From Myxocyprinus asiaticus (taxonomy: Eukaryota; Chordata; Actinopteri; Cypriniformes; Catostomidae): a stretch of 64,000 bases of DNA. Both the position numbers and the translations under genes were made by a program. The notes beneath the pieces were generated by a model that saw only the letters and a program-made list of their open reading frames with translations, was not told the origin of the DNA and searched no databases. The stretch lies in the NCBI RefSeq assembly GCF_019703515.2, contig NC_059368.1, positions 29,443,289 through 29,507,288 of the forward strand, read 5' to 3'. Shown here in pieces: positions 48,783 through 57,523 of this stretch; within the stretch, counting starts at the first letter, position 1; every line of letters begins with the position of its first letter.

Positions 48783-50239
48783 ATGCCTTTCCGTTCGTGT
48801 GTTATTCCTGGTTGCGGTCATTTTCTCTCAACTTCGGATGGTCATGATCGCTGTCTTTCGTGTCTGGGTGCGACCCACACGGAGGCAGCGTTTATGAATG
48901 GTTCATGTTCTCACTGCGAGAACATGACCATGGCAACATTGTGGTCGCAGCTTGCTTTCGTAAAGAAGCAAGCCACCCCAGCGGCTCCCCGCCTTGGTCC
49001 TCCTACCTACGGGTTTGAGGTCAGCGCGGCTGGCGCTGGGGGCGATTTGGGGTCCTCAATGGGATCGCCTCCGCCGGGTATCCCCCCGCGGACCTCCCAT
49101 TCCCCAGCACGCTCGTCTGCCCCAATCGGGCTTCCGGATGAGTTCGCCGGCTTGTCGCACGGTGAGTCTGGCTTCTTGTTTGAGGCCCGCGAAGATGTTG
49201 AGTTCTCGAGCGCAGCATCGGAGAGCGGGCTTGTCCAGTCGGACGCAGAAGCCTCAGCTGGGCTTCCCCCTTCGGGGACGGTCGCCCAGTTACAGGCCGA
49301 TGCCAAAATGACAGACATGCTTTCCCGGGCGGCCGCGAGCGTCGGGCTAGAGTGGAACCCTCCGCTCTCCCCTGAACCCTCGCGGCTTGATGATTGGTTT
49401 CTGGGCTCGCGGCGCCGCTCAGACCATCCGCGCCCCGCTCCAGTGTCATTCTTCCCAGAGGTGCATGAGGAGTTGACGAAGTCGTGGGAGACACCTTTTA
49501 CTGCCCGACCCCGACTCCGCAGTTCCCCCGCTCTCACTACCCTCGATGGCGGGGCGGCCAGGGGCTATACGACGATTCCCCCGATGGATAAGGCGCTCGC
49601 GGTGCACTTGTGCCCGCAGAGTGCCGCCACCTGGCGTGGACGCCCTAAGCTCCCCTCCAAGCCCTGTAGGCTCACGTCGTTCCTGCTGGACAAGCCACCT
49701 CTGCCCTGCACGCCATGGCTCTCCTGCAGGTCCACCAAGCCAAGGCACTGAAAAAACAGCACGAGGGTAGTTCCGCCCCAGATTTGATGCAGGAACTGCG
49801 CTCGGCGAGCGACCTCGCCCTCCAGGCGACGAAGGTCACGGCGCGGTCTCTCGGGCAGACGATGGCCACACTAGTGGTCCAGGAGCGCCACCTGTGGCTC
49901 AACCTGGTCGAGATGGGCGAGGCCGACAAGACACGGTTCCTTGCTGCTCCCATTTCCCAGGCGGGCCTATTCAGCGACACCGTTGAGGACTTTGCCCAGC
50001 AGTTCTCAACTGTAAAGCAGCAGACGGAGGCAATCCGGCACATCCTGCCCCGGCGCGGCTCAAGACCCCGCACCCCGTCTGCTCGTCGCCAAGGGCGTCC
50101 CCCTGCGGTGACTGCACCGGCTCCGCCGCAGCCCGCCCCTCCGGCCCGGCCCCGGCGTGGAGCCCACCGCAGGAAGACGACGCCACCCGTCTCACAGCCG
50201 GCACCGAAGAACCCACGGAGGTCTTCGAAGCACCCCTGA
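48783..50239 (+). pseudogene. DIRS gag-like ORF, one frameshift
   Basis: The first part (48,783-49,740) begins with a cysteine-rich segment, CVIPGCGHFLS...CLSCLG...CSHC, typical of vertebrate DIRS ORF1, followed by a long serine/proline-rich stretch. Similarity continues in another frame from about 49,690 to 50,239 (MALLQVHQAKALKKQ, then a basic proline/arginine-rich tail). A single small indel near 49,690 therefore breaks the gene. Its 3' end overlaps the RT ORF by about 80 bases in a different frame, as is usual in these elements. Confidence 0.8.
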
Positions 50240-52622
50240 GACGGGCAACCCAGGGACGAGGGAACCCACTCACCTGGAGCTGGTAGAAAGACCACTCCAT
50301 CCCCCGGTGGAGGGCCGGGTGGAAAATCTTTTGTTGCCTTTTTGTTTGATTTTGCCGCACGCCCAAGTGGCTGCGGTACCCAACAGTTCAACAAAAGAGC
50401 GGCTTCCTTCCTCCCTGGGTCACATACCCGGTGTGTACGGTCGTCACCACGACTACCATCCACGGGCTTTATCTTGCAGGATTGGCGCTCCAGTGGTGCC
50501 CTTTCCGCCCCTGAGTGCCCAGCTGTTGCACAAATCCACCCCCGATGTGACAGCCTCCACGGGTCGCGAGGACAGACCTCTTCCTCCCCCGTCCCAGGCT
50601 GTTCCGGGGGTGGTCACAAGGAGCCAGGTAAGTGCTTCGATGTCCCTAGACTCAGCACGGCCACGATGTGCTGTGGCACCTCGCGCTCCGCCCCGCCACG
50701 AGGCCCCACCTGCCGGTACGTCCGACGACATTGTCCCCTTGGTCCCCCTTGCACGGAATTTGGACGCATGGCTTGCACTTCCCAATCCATCGCGGTGGTT
50801 GATCCGGACCGTCCGACTCAGCTACGTGATTCAGTTCGCCAGGCGCTCGCCCATGTTCAGCAGTATTCACTTCACCTTCATCAAGGATGAAAACGCTGTT
50901 ACCCTGTGCGCGGAAATCGCTACCCTCCTACGGAAGGGCGCAATAGAACCTGTCCCTCCAGCCGAGATGAAGAAAGGGTTTTACAGCCCCTACTTCATCG
51001 TACCAAAGAAAGGCGGTGGGTTGCGGCCAATCTTGGACCTGCGAGTACTGAACCGGGCTTTACACAGACTCCCGTTCAAGATGCTGATGCAAAGACACAT
51101 TTTAGCGAGCGTCCGGCATCAAGATTGGTTTGCGGCGGTAGACCTGAAGGACGCATACTTTCACGTCTCGATCCTTCCTCGACACAGACCCTTCCTGCGG
51201 TTTGCGTTCGAGGGTCGGGCGTATCAGTACAAAGTCCTCCCTTTCGGCCTGTCCCTGTCTCCTCGCGTCTTTACGAAGATCGCAGAGGCTGCTCTTGCCC
51301 CGTTAAGGGAGGTGGGCATTCGCATTCTCAACTATCTCGACGATTGGCTAATCTTAGCTCACTCTCGAGACATGTTATGCGCACACAGGGACCTGGTGCT
51401 CTCGCACCTCAGCCGACTAGGGTTTCGGGTCAACTGGAAAAAGAGCAAGCTCCTCCAGGTTCAGAGCATCTCTTTTCTCGGTTTGGAGTTGGACTCAGTC
51501 TCCCTGACGGCGCGCCTTACGAACGAGCGTGCCCAGTCGGTGCTGACCTGTTTGAAGGCATTCAAACAGAAAACAGCGGTTCCACTGAAATGTTTTCAGA
51601 GGCTCCTGGGGCATATGGCATCCTCGGCGGTGGCCACCCCGCTCGGGTTGATGCATATGAGGCCGCTTCAGCACTGGCTCCAGACTCGAGTCCCGAGACG
51701 GGCATGGCGCCACGGGACACACCGTGTGGTCATTACGTCGGTCTGTCACCATCTTTTCAGCCCTTGGACCGACCTCTCGTTTCTACGAGCAGGTGTTCCC
51801 CTAGAACTGGTCTCCAGGCGCGTCGTGGTCACGACAGACGCCTCCAAAACGGGCTGGGGCGCTGTTGGCAACGGGCACACAGCCACCGGCCTCTGGACGG
51901 GTCCGCAGCTGCGTTGGCACATCAACTGCCTTGAGTTACTGGCAATTCTGCTCACCCTGCGGAGGTTCCGGCCGTTGATCCAGGGCAAGCACGTGCTAGT
52001 TCGGACAGACAGCACAGCAGCGGTAGCATATGTCAACCGCCAAGGCGGTCTGCGCTCCCGCTGTATGTCACAACTCGCCCGCCGTCTCCTCCTCCGGAGT
52101 CAGCAGCACCTCAAGTCGCTGCGAGCCACTCATATCCCGGGCAACCTCAACGCTACAGCGGACGCGCTGTCACGGCAGGTTTCCCGCAGGGGAGAGTGGA
52201 GACTCCACCCCCAGGTCCAGCTGATTTGGAGTCGATTCGGTCAGGCACAGGTGGACCTGTTCGCCTCCCAAGAATCCTCCCACTGCCCGCTCTGGTACGC
52301 CCTCACCGAGGCTCCCCTCGGCATAGACGCGCTGGCACACAGCTGGCCCCCTGGCATTCGCAAATATGCATTTCCCCCAGTGAGCCTACTTGCACAGACT
52401 CTGTGCAAGGTCAGGGAGGACGAGGAGCATGTCATCCTGGTAGCACCCTATTGGCCCACCCAGACATGGTTCTCGGACCTCACGCTCCTCGCGACAGCTC
52501 CCCCCTGGCAAATTCCCCTGAGGAAGGACCTTCTTTCTCAGGGACGGGGCACCCTCTGGCAACCGCGCCCAGACCTCTGGAATCTCCATGTCTGGTCCCT
52601 GGACGGGACGCGGAAGACCTAG
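50157..52622 (+). CDS. DIRS reverse transcriptase-RNase H polyprotein, intact ORF
   Basis: This is an uninterrupted 821-codon ORF. After a poorly conserved N-terminal 270 residues comes the reverse transcriptase, with FIVPKKGGGLRPILDLR, AVDLKDAYFHV and the catalytic YLDD at residues 393-396. RNase H follows, with the first catalytic aspartate in VVTTDASKTGWG (about 561), then the INCLELLA and RTDSTAAV motifs, and ADALSRQ at its end. The C-terminal part has VDLFAS and VAPYWP motifs, a region that others have compared to a Dam-like methyltransferase in DIRS elements. The enzyme would copy element RNA into DNA. Survival of a full frame beside broken neighbours suggests recent insertion. The true start codon is uncertain. 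Confidence 0.92.
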   Translation: MEPTAGRRRHPSHSRHRRTHGGLRSTPETGNPGTREPTHLELVERPLHPPVEGRVENLLLPFCLILPHAQVAAVPNSSTKERLPSSLGHIPGVYGRHHDYHPRALSCRIGAPVVPFPPLSAQLLHKSTPDVTASTGREDRPLPPPSQAVPGVVTRSQVSASMSLDSARPRCAVAPRAPPRHEAPPAGTSDDIVPLVPLARNLDAWLALPNPSRWLIRTVRLSYVIQFARRSPMFSSIHFTFIKDENAVTLCAEIATLLRKGAIEPVPPAEMKKGFYSPYFIVPKKGGGLRPILDLRVLNRALHRLPFKMLMQRHILASVRHQDWFAAVDLKDAYFHVSILPRHRPFLRFAFEGRAYQYKVLPFGLSLSPRVFTKIAEAALAPLREVGIRILNYLDDWLILAHSRDMLCAHRDLVLSHLSRLGFRVNWKKSKLLQVQSISFLGLELDSVSLTARLTNERAQSVLTCLKAFKQKTAVPLKCFQRLLGHMASSAVATPLGLMHMRPLQHWLQTRVPRRAWRHGTHRVVITSVCHHLFSPWTDLSFLRAGVPLELVSRRVVVTTDASKTGWGAVGNGHTATGLWTGPQLRWHINCLELLAILLTLRRFRPLIQGKHVLVRTDSTAAVAYVNRQGGLRSRCMSQLARRLLLRSQQHLKSLRATHIPGNLNATADALSRQVSRRGEWRLHPQVQLIWSRFGQAQVDLFASQESSHCPLWYALTEAPLGIDALAHSWPPGIRKYAFPPVSLLAQTLCKVREDEEHVILVAPYWPTQTWFSDLTLLATAPPWQIPLRKDLLSQGRGTLWQPRPDLWNLHVWSLDGTRKT

Positions 52623-52624
52623 GT

Positions 52625-53673
52625 GGCCTACCACCCGTGGTGGTAGACACGATCACTCAGGCTAGGGCCCCCTCTACGAGGCGCCTGTATGCCTTGAAGT
52701 GGCATCTGTTCGCTAAGTGGTGTTCTTCTTGACACGAAGACCCCCAGATATGCACAGTCGGACAAGTGCTTTCCTTCCTGCAGAAGAGGTTGGAAGGGAG
52801 GCTGTCCCCTTCCACCTTGAAGGTGTACATTGCTGCCATAGCAGCACACCACGACGCAGTTGACGGTAAGTCCTTAGGGAAGCACGACCTGATCATCAGG
52901 TTACTAAGAGGCGCTAGGAGGCTGAATCCCTCCAGACCGCCCCTCGTTCCCTCATGGGATCTCTCTGTAGTTCTTCAGGGCCTACAGAGAACCCCTTTGA
53001 GCCTTTGCAGTCAGTCGAGCTTAAGGCACTCTCCCTGAAGACTGCCCTCCTGACTGCGCTCACTTCCATCAAGAGGGTAGGTGATCTGCAAGCTTTCTCT
53101 GTCAGCGAAACGTGCCTGGAGTTCGGTCCGGGCTATTCTCACGTGATCCTGAGACCCCGACTGGGCTATGTGCCCAAGGTTCCCACCACTCCTTTTAGGG
53201 ACCAGGTGGTGAACCTGCAAGTGCTGCCCCAGGAGGAGGCAGACCCAGCCCTGGCGTTGCTGTGTCTGGTGCGCGCTTTGCGCATCTATTTGGATCGCAC
53301 CCAGAGCTTTAGACTCTCTGAGCAGCTCTTTGTCTGCTTTGGTGCACAGCGGAAAGGAAGCGCTGTCTCCAAGCAGAGGATCGCCCACTGGCTTGTTGAT
53401 GCCATATCTATGGCATATCTCGACCTAGACATGCCGCCCCCGATAGGGCTACGAGCCCATTCTACCCGTGGTGTAGCGGCTTCTTGGGCCCTGGCCAGAG
53501 GTGCCTCTCTAACAGACATTTGTAGAGCAGCGGGCTGGGCAACACCCAACACCTTTGCAAGGTTCTACAACCTCCGGGTGGAACCAGTTTCATCCCAGGT
53601 AGTGGCACGCAACCTAGAGCCCCAGTCTCCATGTTGTAGTACCTCCTCCCCCATTGGGCAGGATCTACCTTGA
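52625..53673 (+). pseudogene. DIRS tyrosine recombinase, one stop and one frameshift
   Basis: This is a phage-integrase-family recombinase that in intact DIRS elements inserts the circular DNA. The N-terminal core-binding part (STRRLYALKWHLFAKW) meets TGA at 52,730-52,732. It resumes in the same frame, then loses one base near 52,990-53,000 in a CCCC run and continues in another frame to 53,673. The catalytic set is visible: R in SIKRVGDL, the HSTR box (H-x-x-R), W in AGWATPN and the nucleophile Y in RFYNL. The gene cannot make full-length protein without recoding. Confidence 0.88.
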
Positions 53674-54058
53674 AGGCTCTCCACATGGTTGGAAAGACCA
53701 TGTGGCGTATTTTTCCACTTAAATATCCCCCCCTCTCTGGGGTGAGGTGTGGTCTCCGCAGTGTCCTCCCCTTGGGAGGGACACCCCCCGACTAGACCTG
53801 GCGGCCCAGTCGGATAATCCCCCTTCTTTTTTTAGGGGGTGGAAAAAGAGAAGGGGAAAAGAGGCCACGACCGGGTTAAGCCCGTCTCTATCTTTGGGTA
53901 GTCGACTTGTCCCCAAAAAGGGCCGCTCGACACTCATAACTGTGTTGGGAAGGTTACGTGTCGACCTGGTGTGCTGGCTATGAGGCACACAGCAAGTCTG
54001 CCCACCACACACCGCCAGTTCACGTAACACAGTTCAGCCTTGTGGCGTTTTGTATAGG

Positions 54059-54159
54059 GACCCCTAGTGTCACTACATCGACACCAACGTCGAGTGAGTG
54101 ACAGATAGGGAACGTCATGGTTACTGGTGTTCCCTGATGGAGGGAACGAGACGTTGGTC
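54059..54159 (+). repeat. Internal complementary region of the DIRS element
   Basis: Bases 54,059-54,110 are the reverse complement of the left terminus. AAC follows at 54,111-54,113, and 54,114-54,157 match the right terminus inverted. This joined image of both ends around a single AAC/GTT is what a DIRS element uses as template to close its circular DNA. Confidence 0.88.
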
Positions 54160-54227
54160 CCTCCTGCCACAACGCTGAACTACCCGCTGAAATGGCCGGA
54201 CCTTATATCAGCTCCTCAGCATAAAAC

Positions 54228-54432
54228 CTGAATGAGTGGTTGCATACCAGCTCCTTTTATACCCGTATGTTCGGGGGAGTGGCATGCAAATACCACTCGC
54301 CAATTTTCATTGGCCTTTTATCAAAGACCAGAGGTGTCTCGGGCTCCCAAGAGTGACCCCTAGTGTCACTACATCGACACCAATGTCTCGTTCCCTCCAT
54401 CAGGGAACGGAGGTTACACCAGTAACCATGAC
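54228..54432 (-). repeat. Right inverted terminal repeat of the DIRS element
   Basis: This is the reverse complement of the left repeat over about 160 bp, plus a distinct 45-bp outer end finishing ACCATGAC before GTT. Confidence 0.9.
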
Positions 54433-54435
54433 GTT

Positions 54436-55240
54436 TCCGATTGGCCAACCCCAGATTTTCGCAAGGCTTTGCAGAGGTTTCAGGGGTTTGCTAACTTTTA
54501 TCTGCGATTTATTAGAAATTACAGTCAGTTTGTCGCACCTTTGACGGATTAACACTGATTTTTGCACTGATTTTTGTTGGTCCCCGGGAGCCGAGGACGT
54601 CTTTTCCAAATTAAAGATGTGGTTTTCTACCGCACATATACTAATTACTCCCGATCCCACAAATCAGTTTGTGGTGGAAGTGGATGTGTCCGAGGTTGGT
54701 GTCAGAGCAGTCCTGTCCCAGCACTCCCCCTTGGACGGGAAGATGCATCCGTGTGCTCTTTTTCACATCGTTTAACCCCAGCTGAGCGGAATTACGACTT
54801 TGGCAACTGAGAATTGTTGCCTCTCCGGTTGGCCTTGGGCGAGTGGCATTACTATTTAGAGGGTTCGGGGGTACCTTTCATGGTCTGTAAAAATCATAAG
54901 AACCTAGAGTATATTCGTACTCTAGGCAGGCTCGCTGGGCATTATTTTTCACACGCTTCAATTTCATGTTTTTGTATCGCCCAGGCTCTAAAAACATCAA
55001 GTCCGACTCTCTCTCTCAATGTTACCCAGACGCTCATTAGACAATGATTCTGGTGGCCATCACTAGAGCAGGATGTACATCGCTTTGTTGCAGCTTGCCC
55101 CATTTCCGTGACTAACACAATGTCCTGTGAACCCCCAGCCGGGCTCCTCCAACCGCTGCCTGTCCCTTTGAGACCCTGGTCGCACATAGCCATGGATTTT
55201 GTAACTGGTCTCCCCCCCCCCCACCCCATAGTAACATAGT
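54436..55240 (+). pseudogene. pol: gypsy pol continuation (RT end and RNase H), broken
   Basis: Directly after the DIRS element the gypsy reading resumes with [20 protein letters not shown] and [13 protein letters not shown], the standard RT-connection sequence of Ty3/gypsy. RNase H-like remnants and a tether region follow in several frames with stops. Confidence 0.82.
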
Positions 55241-55244
55241 CATT

Positions 55245-55646
55245 TTGAGTGTAGTGGACCAGTTCTCAAAGGCAGCTCACTTTATTCCCCTCCCCAAATT
55301 ACGTTCAGCGAGGGAGACAGTGGTAGCAGTCATTAACCACGTTTTCTGCATTCATGGCCTCCCGGTCGATGTGGTTTCTAACAGAGGCCCCCAATTTGTG
55401 TCACATTTTTGGGCAGAGTTTTGCCAACAGCTGAGGGCTACAGTGAGTTTGTCCTCCAGTTTCCATCCTCAGACTAATGGGCAAGCTGAGTGGGCTAATC
55501 AGGAGCTGGAGAAAGCTCTGCATTGTGTGGCCTCCCGTAATCCATCTTCTTGGAGCAATCATTTAGTCTGGGTTGATTATGCCCATAACTTCTTGCAGTT
55601 GTCATCTACAGGGTTATCACTCTTCCAGTGCAGCCTTGGTTACTAG
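55245..55646 (+). pseudogene. pol: gypsy integrase core, broken
   Basis: A 133-codon frame holds the integrase catalytic core: VDQFSKAAHFI (first acidic residue), VSNRGPQFVS, where asparagine replaces the second catalytic aspartate, and NGQAEWANQELEK (glutamate). The C-terminal domain is missing and sequence jumps to the shortened 3' LTR. The loss of a catalytic residue means this copy is inactive. Confidence 0.88.
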
Positions 55647-55779
55647 CCCCCTCTGTTCCCCACACAAGAACCTGACGTCCAGGTTCCGTCCATTCAGAGG
55701 AGCCCTCATGTGGACTGGCACTCACATTTAGAAGTGTGCAGACCAGCACCAGGTTAAGGCCCCAGGGATCTACACTTGC

Positions 55780-55999
55780 CGGGGATCTACACTTCTGCTG
55801 TTGCTCGCATTGTCCGCTGGACATCTCTCTCATTGCCTAGGTTCTACGTAGGATTCTGCCAAGTTTCTCCTGACTTCCACGATTCACTGACGAACATACT
55901 ACTCTCTACTGCGGTGGTGCATTACTGACTTTGTGAATAAATATCTTGGAACTGTTACCTCTGCTCCTGGGCTATTCTGTCCAGCACCTATATATTACA
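55780..55999 (+). repeat. Truncated 3' LTR of the gypsy element
   Basis: About 220 bp match the last part of the 5' LTR (46,035-46,263), including AATAAA at 55,936. The first 400 bp of the LTR are deleted together with the end of the integrase. A short duplicate, GGGATCTACACTT, lies at the junction. The outer end TTACA and the ATAGA duplication are preserved. Confidence 0.85.
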
Positions 56000-56004
56000 A
56001 TAGA

Positions 56005-56515
56005 ATGGACCAATTTTTGGTAATTTTTTCCTAGCCCAGTTTGCTGGCGTGTCTTTGGACAGATGAAAATATTGGATAAAAATGATGGAAATGGGTATTG
56101 TCACTATGTCTCTGCTGTGGTTTACTGCAAAACAAATGCTCCCTCGCAACTCTCCACACGTTAAAGTTGGAGAGAGATGACACTGCTGCAGTAGCGAGGT
56201 AAGAGAGAAAAAGCATAAAGAAATCAGATTCCGAGGTGGAGAAAAAATATTCAGAGCTACACCTGAATTTTTCAAAAATTCTAAGCAATAAATGTATGCA
56301 TATAATATAAAGAAAGAACGTCATTTTATTTCAGTTGTAAAGGGAAAAGAGGCTGGAGTTTTGAGAGCATATTTTATCATCCAAAATAATTTACTTCAGA
56401 GGATGCCGTCAAAAGCTGCTTTTAATGCAACAAATAGAAGTTATTGCAAATAAAATAATCAGTTCATGCATATGATATTCATGTAGCCGGTGGTTGTAAA
56501 GAAACAACACAGGAT
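56005..56515. other. Intergenic stretch, nothing recognised
   Basis: This is AT-rich sequence with no convincing ORF, repeat end or RNA gene. Confidence 0.5.
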
Positions 56516-56519
56516 ACAA

Positions 56520-57523
56520 AGATATCTTTGGAGATCCTTGGCATTCTAGCTGTCAGTTTGTCCAGATACTCAGGTGACATTCACCCCACGCTTCCTGTAG
56601 CACTTGCCATAGATGTGGCTGTCTTGTCGGGCACTTCTCACGCACCTTACATTCTAGTTCATCCCACAAAAGCTCAATGGGGTTAAGATCTAGAACACTC
56701 TTTTCCAATTATCTGTTGTCCAATGTCTGTGTTTCTTTGCCCACTTTAACCTTTTCTTTTTGTTTTTCTGTTTCAAAAGTGGCTTTTTCTTTGCAATTCT
56801 TCCTATAAGGCCTGTACCCCTGAGTCTTTCTTTACTGTTGACGTGAAACTGGTGTTGAGCGGGTAGAATTCAATGAAGCTGTCAGCTGAGGATATTTGAG
56901 ATGTCTATTTCTCAAACTAGAGACTCTGATGTACTTATCCTCTTGTTTAGTTGTACATCTGGCCTTCCACATCTCTTTCTGTCCTTGTTAGAGCCAGTTG
57001 TCCTTTGTCTTTGAAGACAAAGTGTACACCTTTGTATGAAATCTTCCGTTTTTTGGCAATTTCAAGTATTGTGTAGCCTTCATTCCTCAAAACAATGATT
57101 GACTGAAGAGTTTGTAGAGAAAGCTGTTTCTTTTTTGCCATTTTGACCTAATATTGTCCTTAAGGCATGCCAGTCTATTGCATACAGTGGCAACTCAAAA
57201 ACAAACACAAAGACAATGTTAAGCTTCATTTAACAAACCAAATAGCTTTCAACTGTGTTTGATATAATGGCAAGTTATTTTCTAGTACTAAATTAGCAAT
57301 TTAGCATAATTACTCAAGGATAAGGTGTTGGTGTGATGGCTGCTGGAAATGGGGCCTGTCAAGCTTTTTTCAAATAGTGATGGTGCTGTTTTTTTACATT
57401 AGTAATATCCTTACTATACATTGTGATCAGTTGAATGCCACTTTGGTGAATTAAAGTACCAATTTCCTTCCAAAACAGCTAAATCTGTACACTATTCTAA
57501 ACTTTTGGCTGCCAGTGTATATA
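56520..57523 (-). mobile_element. Tc1-like transposon, internally deleted
   Basis: On the minus strand the element enters at about 57,523 with CACTGGCAGCCAAAAG and leads to a transposase start (ATG at 57,141). The N-terminal helix-turn-helix part reads LSLQTLQSIIVLRNEGYTILEIAKKRKIS (split here by reading, not by gaps). A C-terminal piece with DLNPIELLWDELECK follows at about 56,690-56,600. The catalytic middle between about 56,700 and 56,760 is largely missing, so the gene is dead. The low-coordinate terminal repeat is not clear. Confidence 0.8.
56947..57141 (-). pseudogene. Tc1-like transposase N-terminus
   Basis: This is a 64-codon frame beginning MAKKKQLSLQT. It carries the first DNA-binding helix-turn-helix (SIIVLRNEGYTILEIAKK) and the start of the linker region. 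It ends at a stop where the intact family continues. Confidence 0.8.

Larger units (their letters stand above)
48347..54432 (+). mobile_element. DIRS-type tyrosine-recombinase retrotransposon nested in gypsy pol
   Basis: This 6.1 kb element is bounded by a GTT on each side (48,344-48,346 and 54,433-54,435). Removing it with one GTT makes the flanking gypsy pol codons continuous, and there is no longer target duplication. It has inverted terminal repeats (48,347-48,525 and 54,228-54,432), a gag-like gene, an intact RT-RNase H gene, a broken tyrosine recombinase and an internal complementary region (54,059-54,159). This is the DIRS layout, in which a circular DNA is integrated by recombinase rather than integrase. 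A TATAAAA at 48,492 in the left repeat is a likely promoter. Confidence 0.93.
45484..55999 (+). mobile_element. Decayed Ty3/gypsy LTR retrotransposon, with nested insertions
   Basis: The element starts TGTCACGG and ends ATTACA, so it has the TG...CA ends of LTRs. ATAGA stands immediately outside both ends (45,479-45,483 and 56,000-56,004), the 5-bp target duplication expected of a retroviral-type integrase. In order it holds a 5' LTR, gag with a CCHC zinc knuckle, protease, reverse transcriptase, RNase H region, integrase and a shortened 3' LTR. All genes are broken by stops and frameshifts. Two later insertions lie inside: a hAT MITE (45,492-45,644) and a DIRS element (48,347-54,432). Without these the element is about 4.3 kb. 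The gene order protease-RT-RNase H-integrase identifies it as Ty3/gypsy. Confidence 0.92.

Noticed and set aside
49007..49748. Long minus-strand ORFs opposite the DIRS gag region
   Set aside because: They are shadows of GC-rich plus-strand coding sequence, with no known domain.
50906..51934. 342-codon ORF in a second plus frame
   Set aside because: It overlaps the RT-RNase H gene in another frame; all reverse transcriptase motifs lie in the 50,157-52,622 frame.
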